NCBI GenBank assembly: GCA_023230585.1
Contig: JALNXB010000007.1
Location: 7,730 to 71,729 of the forward strand
Length of the DNA stretch: 64,000 bases
Direction of reading: 5' to 3'
Source of the DNA: a bacterium
GTDB taxonomy: Bacteria; Ratteibacteria; UBA8468; B48-G9; JAFGKM01
Shown here: positions 28,302-37,033 of the stretch, piece by piece
Layout of the letters: each line of letters begins with the position of its first letter
How positions within the stretch are numbered: position 1 is the stretch's first letter
Notes under the pieces: model-generated
The model's database searches: none
Told to the model about the DNA's origin: nothing
The model's input: the letters and a program-made list of their open reading frames with translations, nothing else
Program-made: the position numbers and the translations under genes

Positions 28302-29651
28302 TTATCTTCGTGCAAGATTTTCAAAACGGGTATATTCTTTTAAATAAGCCAACTCAATCGTTCCTGTCGGCCCGTTTCTCTGTTTAGCTATTATGATATT
28401 TGCAATACCATTATACTCTTCACCCTTCTTTTTGTAAAAATCTTCTCGGAAAAGTAGTAACACAAGGTCAGCATCCTGTTCAAGAGAACCACTTTCTCGT
28501 AAATCTGACAAGACCGGCTCCCTGCCTTCCCTATGTTCAGTTGCCCTACTCAACTGAGAAATAGCAATTACAGGGACATCCAATTCTTTAGCAAGTGCTT
28601 TAAGTGAAGCAGAAATATCGGTTATCTCCTGTTGCCTATTCTCACTCCTATACCTGCTCTTCATCAATTGTAGGTAATCTATTATTATAAGTTGTATATC
28701 CTCATTTGCTTTTAACCTTCTGGCTCTTGCTCTAACTTCAAAAACATTCAATTGTGGTGTATCATCAATAAAAATCGGTGCTTCCTCTAACATTCCAGCT
28801 GCGACAAGAAGATTTCCCATATCCTTATCTGAAAGCATCCCTTGCCTAAGACTTTTAAGATTGATTTTTGCTTCACAACATAACATTCTCTGCACAAGTT
28901 GGTCTTTGCTCATCTCAAGGCTAAATATAAGAACAGGGTACTTGTTTATACCTGAATTGATATTAAGGGCTATATTGCAAGCAAAAGAAGTTTTACCCAT
29001 AGAAGGTCTTGAAGCTACAATAACAAAATCGGCAGGATGCAACCCTGTCGTTTCTTTATCGAGGTCGATAAATCCAGTAGGGATTCCAGTTACAAAACTT
29101 TTTTTATCGTGTATCTCTTCAATTTTTTCAACATTGTCTTTGACCAACTCTTTTAATGCGTAAACGTTCTTACCAGATTTGTGTTGACTAATCTCAAAAA
29201 TAGATGCTTCTGCTTTATCAATAAAAGAATCGATTTCTTCAGGTTCTCCTGAAGCTTCTGTAATTATTTTAGTAGCGTTTTCAATGATTGTCCTAAGAAG
29301 ATATTTATCTTTTACTATTTTAAGATACTCATCAATGTTTGCTGCAGTAGGAAGCATTTCAACGAGTTCAGACAAATAGGTGACATCTCCAATATATTCA
29401 AGAAGATTTTTTCTTTGAAGTTGATTTGTCAAAGTTATAAGGTCACACTTTTCATTCTTTTCAAAAAGGTCGCATATTGAAAGAAATATTGTCTTATGAA
29501 CTTCGCTATAAAAATATTCTGGCCTTAAACTCTCAAATGCTTGTATCTTAGCTTCTTCGTTAATAAGGATACAACCAAGTATTGCTTTTTCTGCATCCAG
29601 GTTTTGTGGTGGGATTTTATTTTGAAGATTGCTTTTTTTCCTTGAAGACAT
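28302..29651 (-). CDS. dnaB: Replicative DNA helicase DnaB
   Basis: 449 aa, full length. The N-terminal domain starts PPQNLDAEKAILGCILI. The RecA-like C-terminal domain has Walker A SRPSMGKTSFA, FSLEMSKDQLVQRML, Walker B LIIIDYLQLM and the arginine-finger region GSLEQDADLVLLL. It unwinds DNA at the replication fork. No intein is seen. It follows rplI with no real gap (the rplI stop is one base before the ATG), a common bacterial order. Confidence 0.97.
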   Translation of the reverse strand: MSSRKKSNLQNKIPPQNLDAEKAILGCILINEEAKIQAFESLRPEYFYSEVHKTIFLSICDLFEKNEKCDLITLTNQLQRKNLLEYIGDVTYLSELVEMLPTAANIDEYLKIVKDKYLLRTIIENATKIITEASGEPEEIDSFIDKAEASIFEISQHKSGKNVYALKELVKDNVEKIEEIHDKKSFVTGIPTGFIDLDKETTGLHPADFVIVASRPSMGKTSFACNIALNINSGINKYPVLIFSLEMSKDQLVQRMLCCEAKINLKSLRQGMLSDKDMGNLLVAAGMLEEAPIFIDDTPQLNVFEVRARARRLKANEDIQLIIIDYLQLMKSRYRSENRQQEITDISASLKALAKELDVPVIAISQLSRATEHREGREPVLSDLRESGSLEQDADLVLLLFREDFYKKKGEEYNGIANIIIAKQRNGPTGTIELAYLKEYTRFENLARR

Positions 29652-29652
29652 C

Positions 29653-30102
29653 TTACTCTTCCCTTACAATCCATATTTTAACTTCCCCTGTCACTCCTTC
29701 ACCAAATTTTACAGGAACTTTATATATACCAAGAACTTTATGAGGATGTTCAAGTAGTATTTGATATTTGTTAAGTTCAACTCCTGTCTGCTGGTTTATA
29801 GCCACTGCAATATCTTCTGATGTAACCGCTCCAAAAAGTTTGTCATCAAGCCCTGCTTTTGCGTGAACTGTTATGGAAACATCTTTCAACTTGTTCTTCA
29901 TCTCTTTTGCATAAGCAAGTTTTTTACTCTTTTTTAATTCAATCTGCTCTGTTTCCTTCTTCAGTTTATTCATATTCTGAGGAGTTGCCTCTACGGCAAT
30001 TCCTTTAGGAATAAGAAAATTGCGAGCGTAACCTTCTGGGACATCCTTAACATCGCCTCTTGCAGCTTTTCCTTCTATATCCTGTAAGAATATAACCTTC
30101 AT
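29653..30102 (-). CDS. rplI: 50S ribosomal protein L9
   Basis: 149 aa, normal length. It starts MKVIFLQDIEGKAARGDVKD with the signature EGYARNFLIPKGIA. The ATG at 30102 is chosen over 30114 because L9 begins at this Met. It binds domain V of 23S rRNA and stabilises the L1 stalk base. It lies 15 nt after rpsR. Confidence 0.97.
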   Translation of the reverse strand: MKVIFLQDIEGKAARGDVKDVPEGYARNFLIPKGIAVEATPQNMNKLKKETEQIELKKSKKLAYAKEMKNKLKDVSITVHAKAGLDDKLFGAVTSEDIAVAINQQTGVELNKYQILLEHPHKVLGIYKVPVKFGEGVTGEVKIWIVREE

Positions 30103-30117
30103 CTTTATGCACACTCC

Positions 30118-30333
30118 TTATGTTTTTATATAGGGCAACATAGCCAAAAACCTTGCCCTTTTTAAAGATTTTGCGAGCATTCTTTGATGTTTAGCACACG
30201 TTCCTGTTACCTTGGTAGACAAAATTTTACCACGACTACTGGTAAACCTTCTTATTCTTCCTATATCTTTATAATCTATCTCATCAACTGCAGATTTGCA
30301 AAACTGGCAAACCTTAACTCTCTTCTTTACCAT
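30118..30333 (-). CDS. rpsR: 30S ribosomal protein S18
   Basis: 71 aa. It contains IDYKDIGRIRRFTSSRGKI and the family tail LAKSLKRARFLAMLPY. Cysteines C9 and C12 (VCQFC) with CAKH suggest a zinc-binding (C+) form of S18. The ATG at 30333 overlaps the ssb 3' end by 20 nt. It pairs with S6 on the 30S platform. Confidence 0.96.
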   Translation of the reverse strand: MVKKRVKVCQFCKSAVDEIDYKDIGRIRRFTSSRGKILSTKVTGTCAKHQRMLAKSLKRARFLAMLPYIKT

Positions 30334-30700
30334 CTTGGCTTTCCTCCTTTTGAGGGATTGTAACATCTGGTTTATCTAAAAATTGAAAATCTTCAACATA
30401 AACTTCTATAATTGACCTCTTTTCATTATCCTGTGTTTCCCATTTTCTATACTGTAGCCTTCCTTCAACAAAAATCAGGCTCCCTTTTCTAAGGTACTCC
30501 GCACACACCTCAGCTCTTTTGCCCCATACAACAAGATTCACATAACAGGTCTCTTCTCTTTTCCCATCTTTTGAAAAATATTCATGGTTAACAGCAAACC
30601 CCAGAGTGCTTACAGCTTGCCCTGAAGGGGTGTATCTAAGTTCAGGGTCTCTTGTAAGACGACCTATCAAAAAAACTTTATTCAGATTTGGTCCCGCCAT
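30314..30700 (-). CDS. ssb: Single-stranded DNA-binding protein
   Basis: 128 aa. The OB fold is seen in NKVFLIGRLTRDPELRYTPSG and YLRKGSLIFVEGRLQYRKWE. The acidic tail is short (KEESQDGKEES) and does not end in the usual DDDIPF-type peptide used to recruit partner proteins, so it may be one of several SSBs or use a different tail. It overlaps rpsF by 23 nt and rpsR by 20 nt. Confidence 0.94.
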   Translation of the reverse strand: MAGPNLNKVFLIGRLTRDPELRYTPSGQAVSTLGFAVNHEYFSKDGKREETCYVNLVVWGKRAEVCAEYLRKGSLIFVEGRLQYRKWETQDNEKRSIIEVYVEDFQFLDKPDVTIPQKEESQDGKEES

Positions 30701-31010
30701 TATCTACCTCCTCTTTTGGCAACCTTTTACGTTGCACAATAAGATACCTTAAGATGTTTTCTCTTCTTGCAAGGGAGGCCTTAATAGTTTCTATCTGTTC
30801 TGGGAGAGATGTAAAATAAAAAACATAATAGATAGCTTCAGTATTTTTATCTATAAGGTATGCAAGTTCTCTTTTTCCTAACAATTCTTTTTTAACAAAT
30901 TTCCCCCCTGCACCTGATATGCTCTCTACTATGAAACCAGCTTCTTTTTCAATCTCCTCTTCCGATAATTCAGCTTTCAACAGATAGCATCCTTCGTATT
31001 TTCTTTCCAT
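30678..31010 (-). CDS. rpsF: 30S ribosomal protein S6
   Basis: 110 aa. It starts MERKYEGCYLLKAELSEEE and contains KRELAYLIDKNTEAIYYVFYF and LRYLIVQRKR. It forms a heterodimer with S18 on the 30S platform. It is the first gene of rpsF-ssb-rpsR-rplI-dnaB. A good ribosome site (GAGAAACA preceded by AGG) lies before the ATG, and a candidate promoter is near 31160-31183. Confidence 0.96.
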   Translation of the reverse strand: MERKYEGCYLLKAELSEEEIEKEAGFIVESISGAGGKFVKKELLGKRELAYLIDKNTEAIYYVFYFTSLPEQIETIKASLARRENILRYLIVQRKRLPKEEVDNGGTKSE

Positions 31011-31161
31011 TGTTTCTCCTATTAATTTTGATATTGGATATTAAAACAGAACCTTACCTTTAATATAAAGGTTTTACCTGTGTTAACCCATACACACAGT
31101 TTTTCTGAATAATAGGTGGTTTTTAGCCACATTTGTTTACAAACTATGCTAAAACTTTATC

Positions 31162-31183
31162 ATATTTTTTCATAAATTGTCAA
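31162..31183 (-). promoter_or_regulatory. Candidate promoter of the rpsF operon
   Basis: On the minus strand TTGACA (31178-31183) is followed after 16 bp by GATAAA, a weak -10. The ~150-nt leader to rpsF could carry S6/S18 autoregulation, but no structure was confirmed. Confidence 0.4.
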
Positions 31184-31307
31184 ATTAAAATGTCTATTCC
31201 CATACCAACAATAAAACCAATGCGATACTATTTCCCATTCTCTAAAAGGTTTTTATTGTAAATAAGAGAGCAAAAGACTTAAAAACTTAGTTGTTTAATA
31301 TATTAAC

Positions 31308-32960
31308 TTAAAGTTTGGTTATCTCATCTCTCTCAAAAACTGTTAGTTTTTTCTCTTCTTTCCCGCTTTTAATATATACACCATCTTTACCAACAACCTC
31401 TCCAATAATGGCACATTTTACTCCTTTAGTTTTCATAAATTCTGCCATTGCTTCCGCTTGGTTAACACCAATAATACCCACAATACATCCTGAAGATATT
31501 ATGCCATACGGATTCAAATCAAAGATTGAAGCAAGTTCCCAGATATACGGATGAAAAATCAACTTTTCCTCTGTAAACTCAATACCTATCTTATATCTGT
31601 AAGCAAGTTCGTATAGGGCAGTTGACAAACCACCTTCGGTAGGGTCGTGCATGGCTTTGATTGGAAAGTTTTCCCATAACAATTTTGCTTCATTTAGAAT
31701 ATTAATACCAGGAATTTTTATAGAGTTAACCAATCTATCAAGTATCTCTACTTCAAAATGTTCTTTCAAAAATTCGTACTTCTCTCTTGCAATTATTGAA
31801 ACAGCTTCTATACCTACTTCTCTAACAAGAAAAACCTTATCTCCTTCTTTTATAGCCTCTTCTCTTTTATGTCTATTTTTTATATTAACACCTGTAAGAA
31901 ATCCGCAGGCAACATTGTTTTTTACCGATTCAGATATTTCTGTATGCCCACCTATCCAATTTATATTATACTTATTGCAATGGTAAGATATTTGAGAAAA
32001 TACACCTTCAATTTCGTTTAATGTTGTGCCTTGCTGAAATATAAGACTACAGAGAAACCATCTTGGCATACCTCCCATAACAAGGATATCGTTGATGTTT
32101 ACATTAACCAAATAAGTCCCTATATCACTTCCTACAAGAGTTATTGGGTCGGTCTTGGCAAAAAGGATATCAGCGTCTGGTTTAAAAACTGCGCAATCAA
32201 CACCTATTTTAGGTCCCTCAATTACAGAAGAATCGTTTTTTATGTAAGTTTTTAAAAGATATTCAAGAAGACCATTAGGTAATTTACCTGTTTTTAAAGG
32301 TTTTATCCCAAAAAGATACCCAATATCTTCTAAATTTTCAAATATAAAATCTGCTTCTTCTTGTTCAAAATCATATCTTGTAAAATATTCAGAAACGATT
32401 CCACAAGAGAGAGCTTGAAAATTTTTTGCACTCTTTATATCCATAGAATGGTCGCCTACAACAAGAATTTCATTGTTCTTCAACCCCAATAACTTAGCAG
32501 TCTTCTCAAGGTGCTCACGGGCAGGTTTTACATTACAAACATCGTCCCTTGTTATTACAACATCACAAGATATATTAAATTTTTCAATAACACAATTTAC
32601 TGCTTGCTTGCAGTTACGAGTAAAAATACCTATCTTAATCCCTTTTTCACTTAAATCTTTAATCAGTTTCAAACTACCCGGTAAAGGTCTTGCTTTTTCA
32701 GCGCTTCTTATCTCTTCATTGAGTAACGACATATTTATATCAGATATAAAATCTTCAGTCTTGTTATTTTCGCTATTATTTTTTCTTATATACTCGAGAA
32801 ACTCCAAGATAGGTAAATTTTTATCTGGTATTTGAAAAGAGGCTTCCTCTGCTTTTTCCAGTAAATTTTTTTTCAATTTTTTAAAATCTATATGTATTGA
32901 TACCAGAGTTCCATCAAAATCGAATATAACACCTTTAAGTTTGTTTAACTTTTTAGTCAT
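31308..32960 (-). CDS. HAD-family phosphatase fused to an AIR-synthase/HypE-like domain
   Basis: 550 aa. Residues ~1-220 are a HAD hydrolase: motif I GVIFDFDGTLV, motif II IGIFTRN, and motif IV VVGDHSMDIKSAKN, close to phosphoglycolate-phosphatase-like enzymes. Residues ~228-545 are a PurM/HypE/ThiL-type ATP-binding domain (GVDCAVFKPDAD, NINDILVMGGMPRWF, GGHTEIS, HDPTEGGLSTALYEL). HypE dehydrates a thiocarbamoyl group in hydrogenase maturation, but no hyp genes are here and no HypE C-terminal Cys is present, so a different role is likely. It has its own upstream promoter region. The product is not recognised beyond its domains. Confidence 0.82.
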   Translation of the reverse strand: MTKKLNKLKGVIFDFDGTLVSIHIDFKKLKKNLLEKAEEASFQIPDKNLPILEFLEYIRKNNSENNKTEDFISDINMSLLNEEIRSAEKARPLPGSLKLIKDLSEKGIKIGIFTRNCKQAVNCVIEKFNISCDVVITRDDVCNVKPAREHLEKTAKLLGLKNNEILVVGDHSMDIKSAKNFQALSCGIVSEYFTRYDFEQEEADFIFENLEDIGYLFGIKPLKTGKLPNGLLEYLLKTYIKNDSSVIEGPKIGVDCAVFKPDADILFAKTDPITLVGSDIGTYLVNVNINDILVMGGMPRWFLCSLIFQQGTTLNEIEGVFSQISYHCNKYNINWIGGHTEISESVKNNVACGFLTGVNIKNRHKREEAIKEGDKVFLVREVGIEAVSIIAREKYEFLKEHFEVEILDRLVNSIKIPGINILNEAKLLWENFPIKAMHDPTEGGLSTALYELAYRYKIGIEFTEEKLIFHPYIWELASIFDLNPYGIISSGCIVGIIGVNQAEAMAEFMKTKGVKCAIIGEVVGKDGVYIKSGKEEKKLTVFERDEITKL

Positions 32961-32999
32961 TTTTCACCTTTATGTTTTCTTTACTCTTATACTTATACT

Positions 33000-33028
33000 A
33001 TTATAACACCTCTTAAAACCAATTTAAA
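33000..33028 (-). promoter_or_regulatory. Candidate promoter of the HAD-HypE gene
   Basis: On the minus strand TTTAAA (33023-33028), a 17-bp spacer and TATAAT (33000-33005) lie 40 nt before the ATG. The -10 is perfect, the -35 is weak. Confidence 0.45.
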
Positions 33029-33123
33029 ATAGTAATTTGACACAAAATAGAAAAAAATGCTTTAATAATGTATCAATTCGCATTTATAATGAACAGAATT
33101 TCGCTATGACAAAACAATAGTTG

Positions 33124-33152
33124 TTGACACTACTCATCTTTACAACTATTTT
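33124..33152 (+). promoter_or_regulatory. Candidate promoter of the P-type ATPase gene
   Basis: TTGACA (33124-33129), a 17-bp spacer and TATTTT (33147-33152) lie about 100 nt before the ATPase ATG. Confidence 0.4.
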
Positions 33153-33250
33153 TATCCTTATAGTCATCGTCATTATAAATATTTCACAACTGTTTAATCA
33201 CAGAAAAAAAAGAGACAACATAATTTTCCTACTATTAGGAATAACGCAAA

Positions 33251-35959
33251 ATGAAGCAAATCTGGAATTTATCTATTGAAGATGTGCTTGAGTTAAAAAA
33301 AGCAAGTTTAACAGAAGGTCTTTCAGAAGAAGAGGCAAAACAACGACTCAAAAACTTCGGGTTAAATGAACTCGAAGATACTGGGGGGCGTTCCTCTCTA
33401 ATAATATTTTTCGAACAATTTAAAGATTTTATTATTTGGGTACTCTTTTCTGCTGCTCTTATCTCTGGATTTCTTAATGAATGGGTAGATGCTATAGTTA
33501 TATTTGCTATTATCATACTGAACGCTCTCTTTGGTTTTGTTCAAGAATATAGAGCCGAAAAATCTTTATCTGCATTAAAAAAACTTTCTTCTACTCAAGC
33601 AAAGACCCTCCGTAACAAACAATATATAATCATACCTTCCTCTAAACTTGTCCCTGGGGATATTGTTAAACTTGAATCAGGAGACAAAGTCCCTGCAGAT
33701 AGTAGAATTGCTTGGCAAAGTTCAAATTTTAGGGTTCAAGAATCTACTATAACAGGCGAATCTCTCCCTATTGCCAAGAATGCTTCCACTATAAATGAGA
33801 CAAAAATTTCCATAAGAGAAGCGTCTAATATGGTGCTTATGGGAACAACGGTAGTTTCTGGTAAAGCCACAGTAATAGTTGTTGATACTGGTATGAACAC
33901 AGAAATAGGGAAAACAGGTAAAATAATAAAAGAGATAAAAAAAGAGACTACCCCTCTACAAAAAAAACTTGAAGAGTTTAGTAAAAAAATAGTGTTTGTC
34001 TGTTTTTTTCTTGTTTTCATCGTTTTTACTCTCCAATGGTTACGAGGAGGAAATTTAGCCGATATTTTCTTAACCTCTGTTAGCCTTGCTGTAGCTGCCA
34101 TACCTGAAGGATTACCTGCTGTTGTTACAATAGTGCTGGCTTTAAGCGTTCAAAGAATGGTAAAACGGAATGTTCTTATAAGAAAACTCCCTTCTGTTGA
34201 AACATTGGGATGCACAACGGTTATATGTTCTGATAAAACTGGAACCTTAACAAAAGACGAAATGACAGTTAGAACGATTTTTGTAGATGATAAAACTTTT
34301 AATATTACTGGCGCTGGCTACAAACCAGAAGGCAAATATGAATTAAACGAATCCGAAATAGATTTAAAAAACTATCCTTACCTAAGAGAGTTACTACAAA
34401 CCTCTATTTTGTGTAACAACGCTGAGTTGTTCAAAGATAACAACACATACAAAGTAAATGGAGACCCAACTGAAGCAGCCCTTTTAACAGCCGCAGCAAA
34501 AGTTGGTTTATGGAAAAAAACATTAGAAGAAGAGTTCATCTTTTTAGATGAGTTTCCTTTTGATTCAGAACGTAAAAAGATGACAGTTATACGAAAGAGT
34601 AAAAAAGATGATGGAAATATTTTTCTTTTCACAAAAGGTGCAGTAGAAGAACTCATCAAAGACTGTAATTTTATTGTAAAAGATGGACAGATACTTGATA
34701 TTACTGAGATAGATATAAACAACATCATTGAAAAGAATAACCAATTTACTGATAAAGCAATGCGAGTCTTGGCTATTGCTTACAAAGAAATTGAAAATAT
34801 ACCTAATAACTATAACGCCACTTCATTAGAAACAGGGCTAACACTTATTGGGCTCACAGCAATGATAGACCCACCAAGGTTAGAAGCAAAGATTTCTATA
34901 GCCAAATGTAAACAGGCAGGCATAAGAACTGTAATGATAACAGGGGACCACAAAAACACAGCCTTAGCGATTGCTAAAGAACTTAATATATTAGAGAAGG
35001 ATTCTATTGCTTTAACAGGTGAAGAATTGAACTCTTATGATGAGGCAACCTTATTAAGCAGAATAAAAAATATTTCAGTCTATGCGCGGGTTTCTGCTGG
35101 ACATAAATTAAGGGTTGTAAGGGCTTGGCGTAAAGCAGGTGAGGTTGTTGCTATGACTGGCGACGGTATTAACGATGCGCCAGCAGTTAAGCAAGCAGAT
35201 ATCGGTGTGGCTATGGGAATAACAGGCACCGATGTCACAAAAGAGGTTTCTGATATGGTAATTAGGGATGATAATTTTGCATCAATAGTTGCTGCAGTAG
35301 AAGAAGGGAGAGGTATTTATGATAACATAAAAAAGTTTGTCCACTACCTTCTCTCTTGTAATACAGGGGAGATTCTTGTAATGCTTGTTGCTGCCCTTGT
35401 AGGATTACCTATTCCTCTTCTTCCTATACATATTCTCTGGATAAATCTTGTAACAGACGGTTTACCAGCGTTAGCGCTTGGAATGGAACCTATAGATAAA
35501 TCAATAATGTCTCGGCCGCCAAGAAACCCAGAAGTTTCAATAATTTCCAAAAAGATGGCAATATTAATATTGGTTCAAGGAGTTTTTATGTCATTATGCG
35601 TTCTATTAGCGTTTACATTTATACTTTTTGTTGAAAAAGGCAGTGAAGGGAGAGCAAGAACAGGAGCTTTCGTTGTCCTTGCTTGTTCTCAACTGTTCCA
35701 CTCTTTCAACTGTCGAAGCCTTACAAAATCCATTTTCAAACTTGGAATATTCAGTAATACCAAATTGATACTCGCAACCCTTGCATCTTTTTTATTACAA
35801 ATAGGTGCTGTATCTATTCCGAAAGCACAAAAAATATTCAAAACAGAACCTCTCGGGACATTAGACTGGTTCATTGTTTTGCTTATATCAACATTTCCGC
35901 TTTTTGCTATGGAGATAAGTAAATATATTTTAGAAAAAAAGAAGATATCCTTTGAGTAA
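33251..35959 (+). CDS. P2-type cation-transporting ATPase (Ca2+-ATPase-like)
   Basis: 902 aa, full length. The order is cation_ATPase_N, E1-E2 actuator with TGES, and DKTGTLT with phosphorylated D328. The hinge MTGDGINDAPAVKQADIGVAMG and the C-terminal helices of P2 pumps follow (IPLLPIHILWINLVTDGLPAL). The M4 motif AAIPEGLPAVVTI is the Ca2+-site signature of SERCA/PMCA-like pumps. It likely exports Ca2+ (or Mn2+). No regulator is adjacent. Confidence 0.93.
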   Translation: MKQIWNLSIEDVLELKKASLTEGLSEEEAKQRLKNFGLNELEDTGGRSSLIIFFEQFKDFIIWVLFSAALISGFLNEWVDAIVIFAIIILNALFGFVQEYRAEKSLSALKKLSSTQAKTLRNKQYIIIPSSKLVPGDIVKLESGDKVPADSRIAWQSSNFRVQESTITGESLPIAKNASTINETKISIREASNMVLMGTTVVSGKATVIVVDTGMNTEIGKTGKIIKEIKKETTPLQKKLEEFSKKIVFVCFFLVFIVFTLQWLRGGNLADIFLTSVSLAVAAIPEGLPAVVTIVLALSVQRMVKRNVLIRKLPSVETLGCTTVICSDKTGTLTKDEMTVRTIFVDDKTFNITGAGYKPEGKYELNESEIDLKNYPYLRELLQTSILCNNAELFKDNNTYKVNGDPTEAALLTAAAKVGLWKKTLEEEFIFLDEFPFDSERKKMTVIRKSKKDDGNIFLFTKGAVEELIKDCNFIVKDGQILDITEIDINNIIEKNNQFTDKAMRVLAIAYKEIENIPNNYNATSLETGLTLIGLTAMIDPPRLEAKISIAKCKQAGIRTVMITGDHKNTALAIAKELNILEKDSIALTGEELNSYDEATLLSRIKNISVYARVSAGHKLRVVRAWRKAGEVVAMTGDGINDAPAVKQADIGVAMGITGTDVTKEVSDMVIRDDNFASIVAAVEEGRGIYDNIKKFVHYLLSCNTGEILVMLVAALVGLPIPLLPIHILWINLVTDGLPALALGMEPIDKSIMSRPPRNPEVSIISKKMAILILVQGVFMSLCVLLAFTFILFVEKGSEGRARTGAFVVLACSQLFHSFNCRSLTKSIFKLGIFSNTKLILATLASFLLQIGAVSIPKAQKIFKTEPLGTLDWFIVLLISTFPLFAMEISKYILEKKKISFE

Positions 35960-36011
35960 TACATACTGGTACCCAATATCCTAAAATATAAAAAAGGTTT
36001 AGATTATTCAA

Positions 36012-36041
36012 TTGGCAAAACAAATTGTAAAGAGGTATAAT
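36012..36041 (+). promoter_or_regulatory. Promoter with long leader before the kinase gene
   Basis: TTGGCA (36012-36017), an 18-bp spacer and perfect TATAAT (36036-36041). The next gene starts at 36270, so the predicted leader is about 220 nt. Confidence 0.5.
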
Positions 36042-36269
36042 AAAAGTATAAGCAAACAAAAAAACAAAACAATAGTGCAGAGGATAAAAAAGGAGGATTA
36101 GGAAGAGAGGTAAAGTTATACAAAAATTATTTAATATATTGTCATTTTAGAAGATTTTTAAAGAACTATAATTCATAACCTAATAAAACCATTCGCTTTT
36201 CTCCTTCCTCTACAACAATCCTCTTAATTCTATTTTATTAATCTTTATATTTAATAGAAAGGGGTTTTA
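36042..36269 (+). other. Non-coding leader of the kinase-phosphatase pair
   Basis: A purine-rich part (GGAGGATTAGGAAGAGAGG near 36091-36110) is partly complementary to a pyrimidine-rich part (CTCCTTCCTCTACAACAATCC near 36201-36221). This could fold into a long-range stem. I recognise no riboswitch class and see no small gene. Confidence 0.35.
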
Positions 36270-37031
36270 ATGTCTTATCACAATAATTCATCTACATTGA
36301 TTGGGACTACTGTTTCAGATTACACTGTAGAGGAAAGAATCTGGCAAGGTGCAACTTCAACTGTATACAAATGTACAAGCGCAAATGGTAAAGCTAAATA
36401 TGGGAATATTGCTGCTTTAAAAGTTTTACATCCATACAGAAGAGAGCCAATACAAATAAAAAGGTTTGCAAAAGAAGCACAAATACAAAAAAAGTTGAAC
36501 CATAAGAATATAATACAGGTCTATTTTTATGGAAAAACTGGGCTTTCATTTTTTATTTTTATGGAGTATGTTGGAGGTAAAAACATTAGAAATTTTTTAC
36601 AAAATTCAAGTGTCAACGATAAACAATCGCTAAAAATGCTAAAAGAGGTTGCGGAAGCCCTTGAGTTTACGCACAACAAAAATATTATACATAATGATAT
36701 AAAACCTGAAAACATCCTTTACGACCCAACCACAAACTCTTTCAAACTTACTGATTTTGGTTACGCACGCCCTATACAAAGGTGGTTTAGAAAAACAGAA
36801 CATTCGGGTGGGACTGCAGGCTATATGGCTCCAGAGAGAAAACAAGGTGTATTTAATCAAAGAAGCGACATTTACTCTTTTGGTGTTGTTATGAAAGAAG
36901 TTTTGACAGATAAAATTAAAGATTATAAACCTGAATTAATTTTTAATAAAGCTACTCAAAAAAACCCAGATAAGAGATATGCATCTTTTACAGAACTAAT
37001 AAAAGATATAAACAATTATCTGTACCAATAA
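36270..37031 (+). CDS. Hanks-type Ser/Thr protein kinase, soluble
   Basis: 253 aa, kinase domain only. The glycine loop is degenerate (IWQGATSTVYK), the VAIK-type Lys is in AALKVLHP, the catalytic loop is HNDIKPENIL with D143, and DFG and APE are present. The Arg of HRD is replaced by Asn (N142), so it is a non-RD kinase that may not need activation-loop phosphorylation. There is no transmembrane or PASTA region. It lies 2 nt before a calcineurin-like phosphatase gene, suggesting a kinase-phosphatase pair. AAAGGGG precedes the ATG. Confidence 0.88.
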   Translation: MSYHNNSSTLIGTTVSDYTVEERIWQGATSTVYKCTSANGKAKYGNIAALKVLHPYRREPIQIKRFAKEAQIQKKLNHKNIIQVYFYGKTGLSFFIFMEYVGGKNIRNFLQNSSVNDKQSLKMLKEVAEALEFTHNKNIIHNDIKPENILYDPTTNSFKLTDFGYARPIQRWFRKTEHSGGTAGYMAPERKQGVFNQRSDIYSFGVVMKEVLTDKIKDYKPELIFNKATQKNPDKRYASFTELIKDINNYLYQ

Positions 37032-37033
37032 TT

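Noticed and set aside
31308..32960. A hydrogenase maturation HypE gene
   Set aside because: No hyp or hydrogenase gene is nearby and the terminal Cys of HypE is absent.
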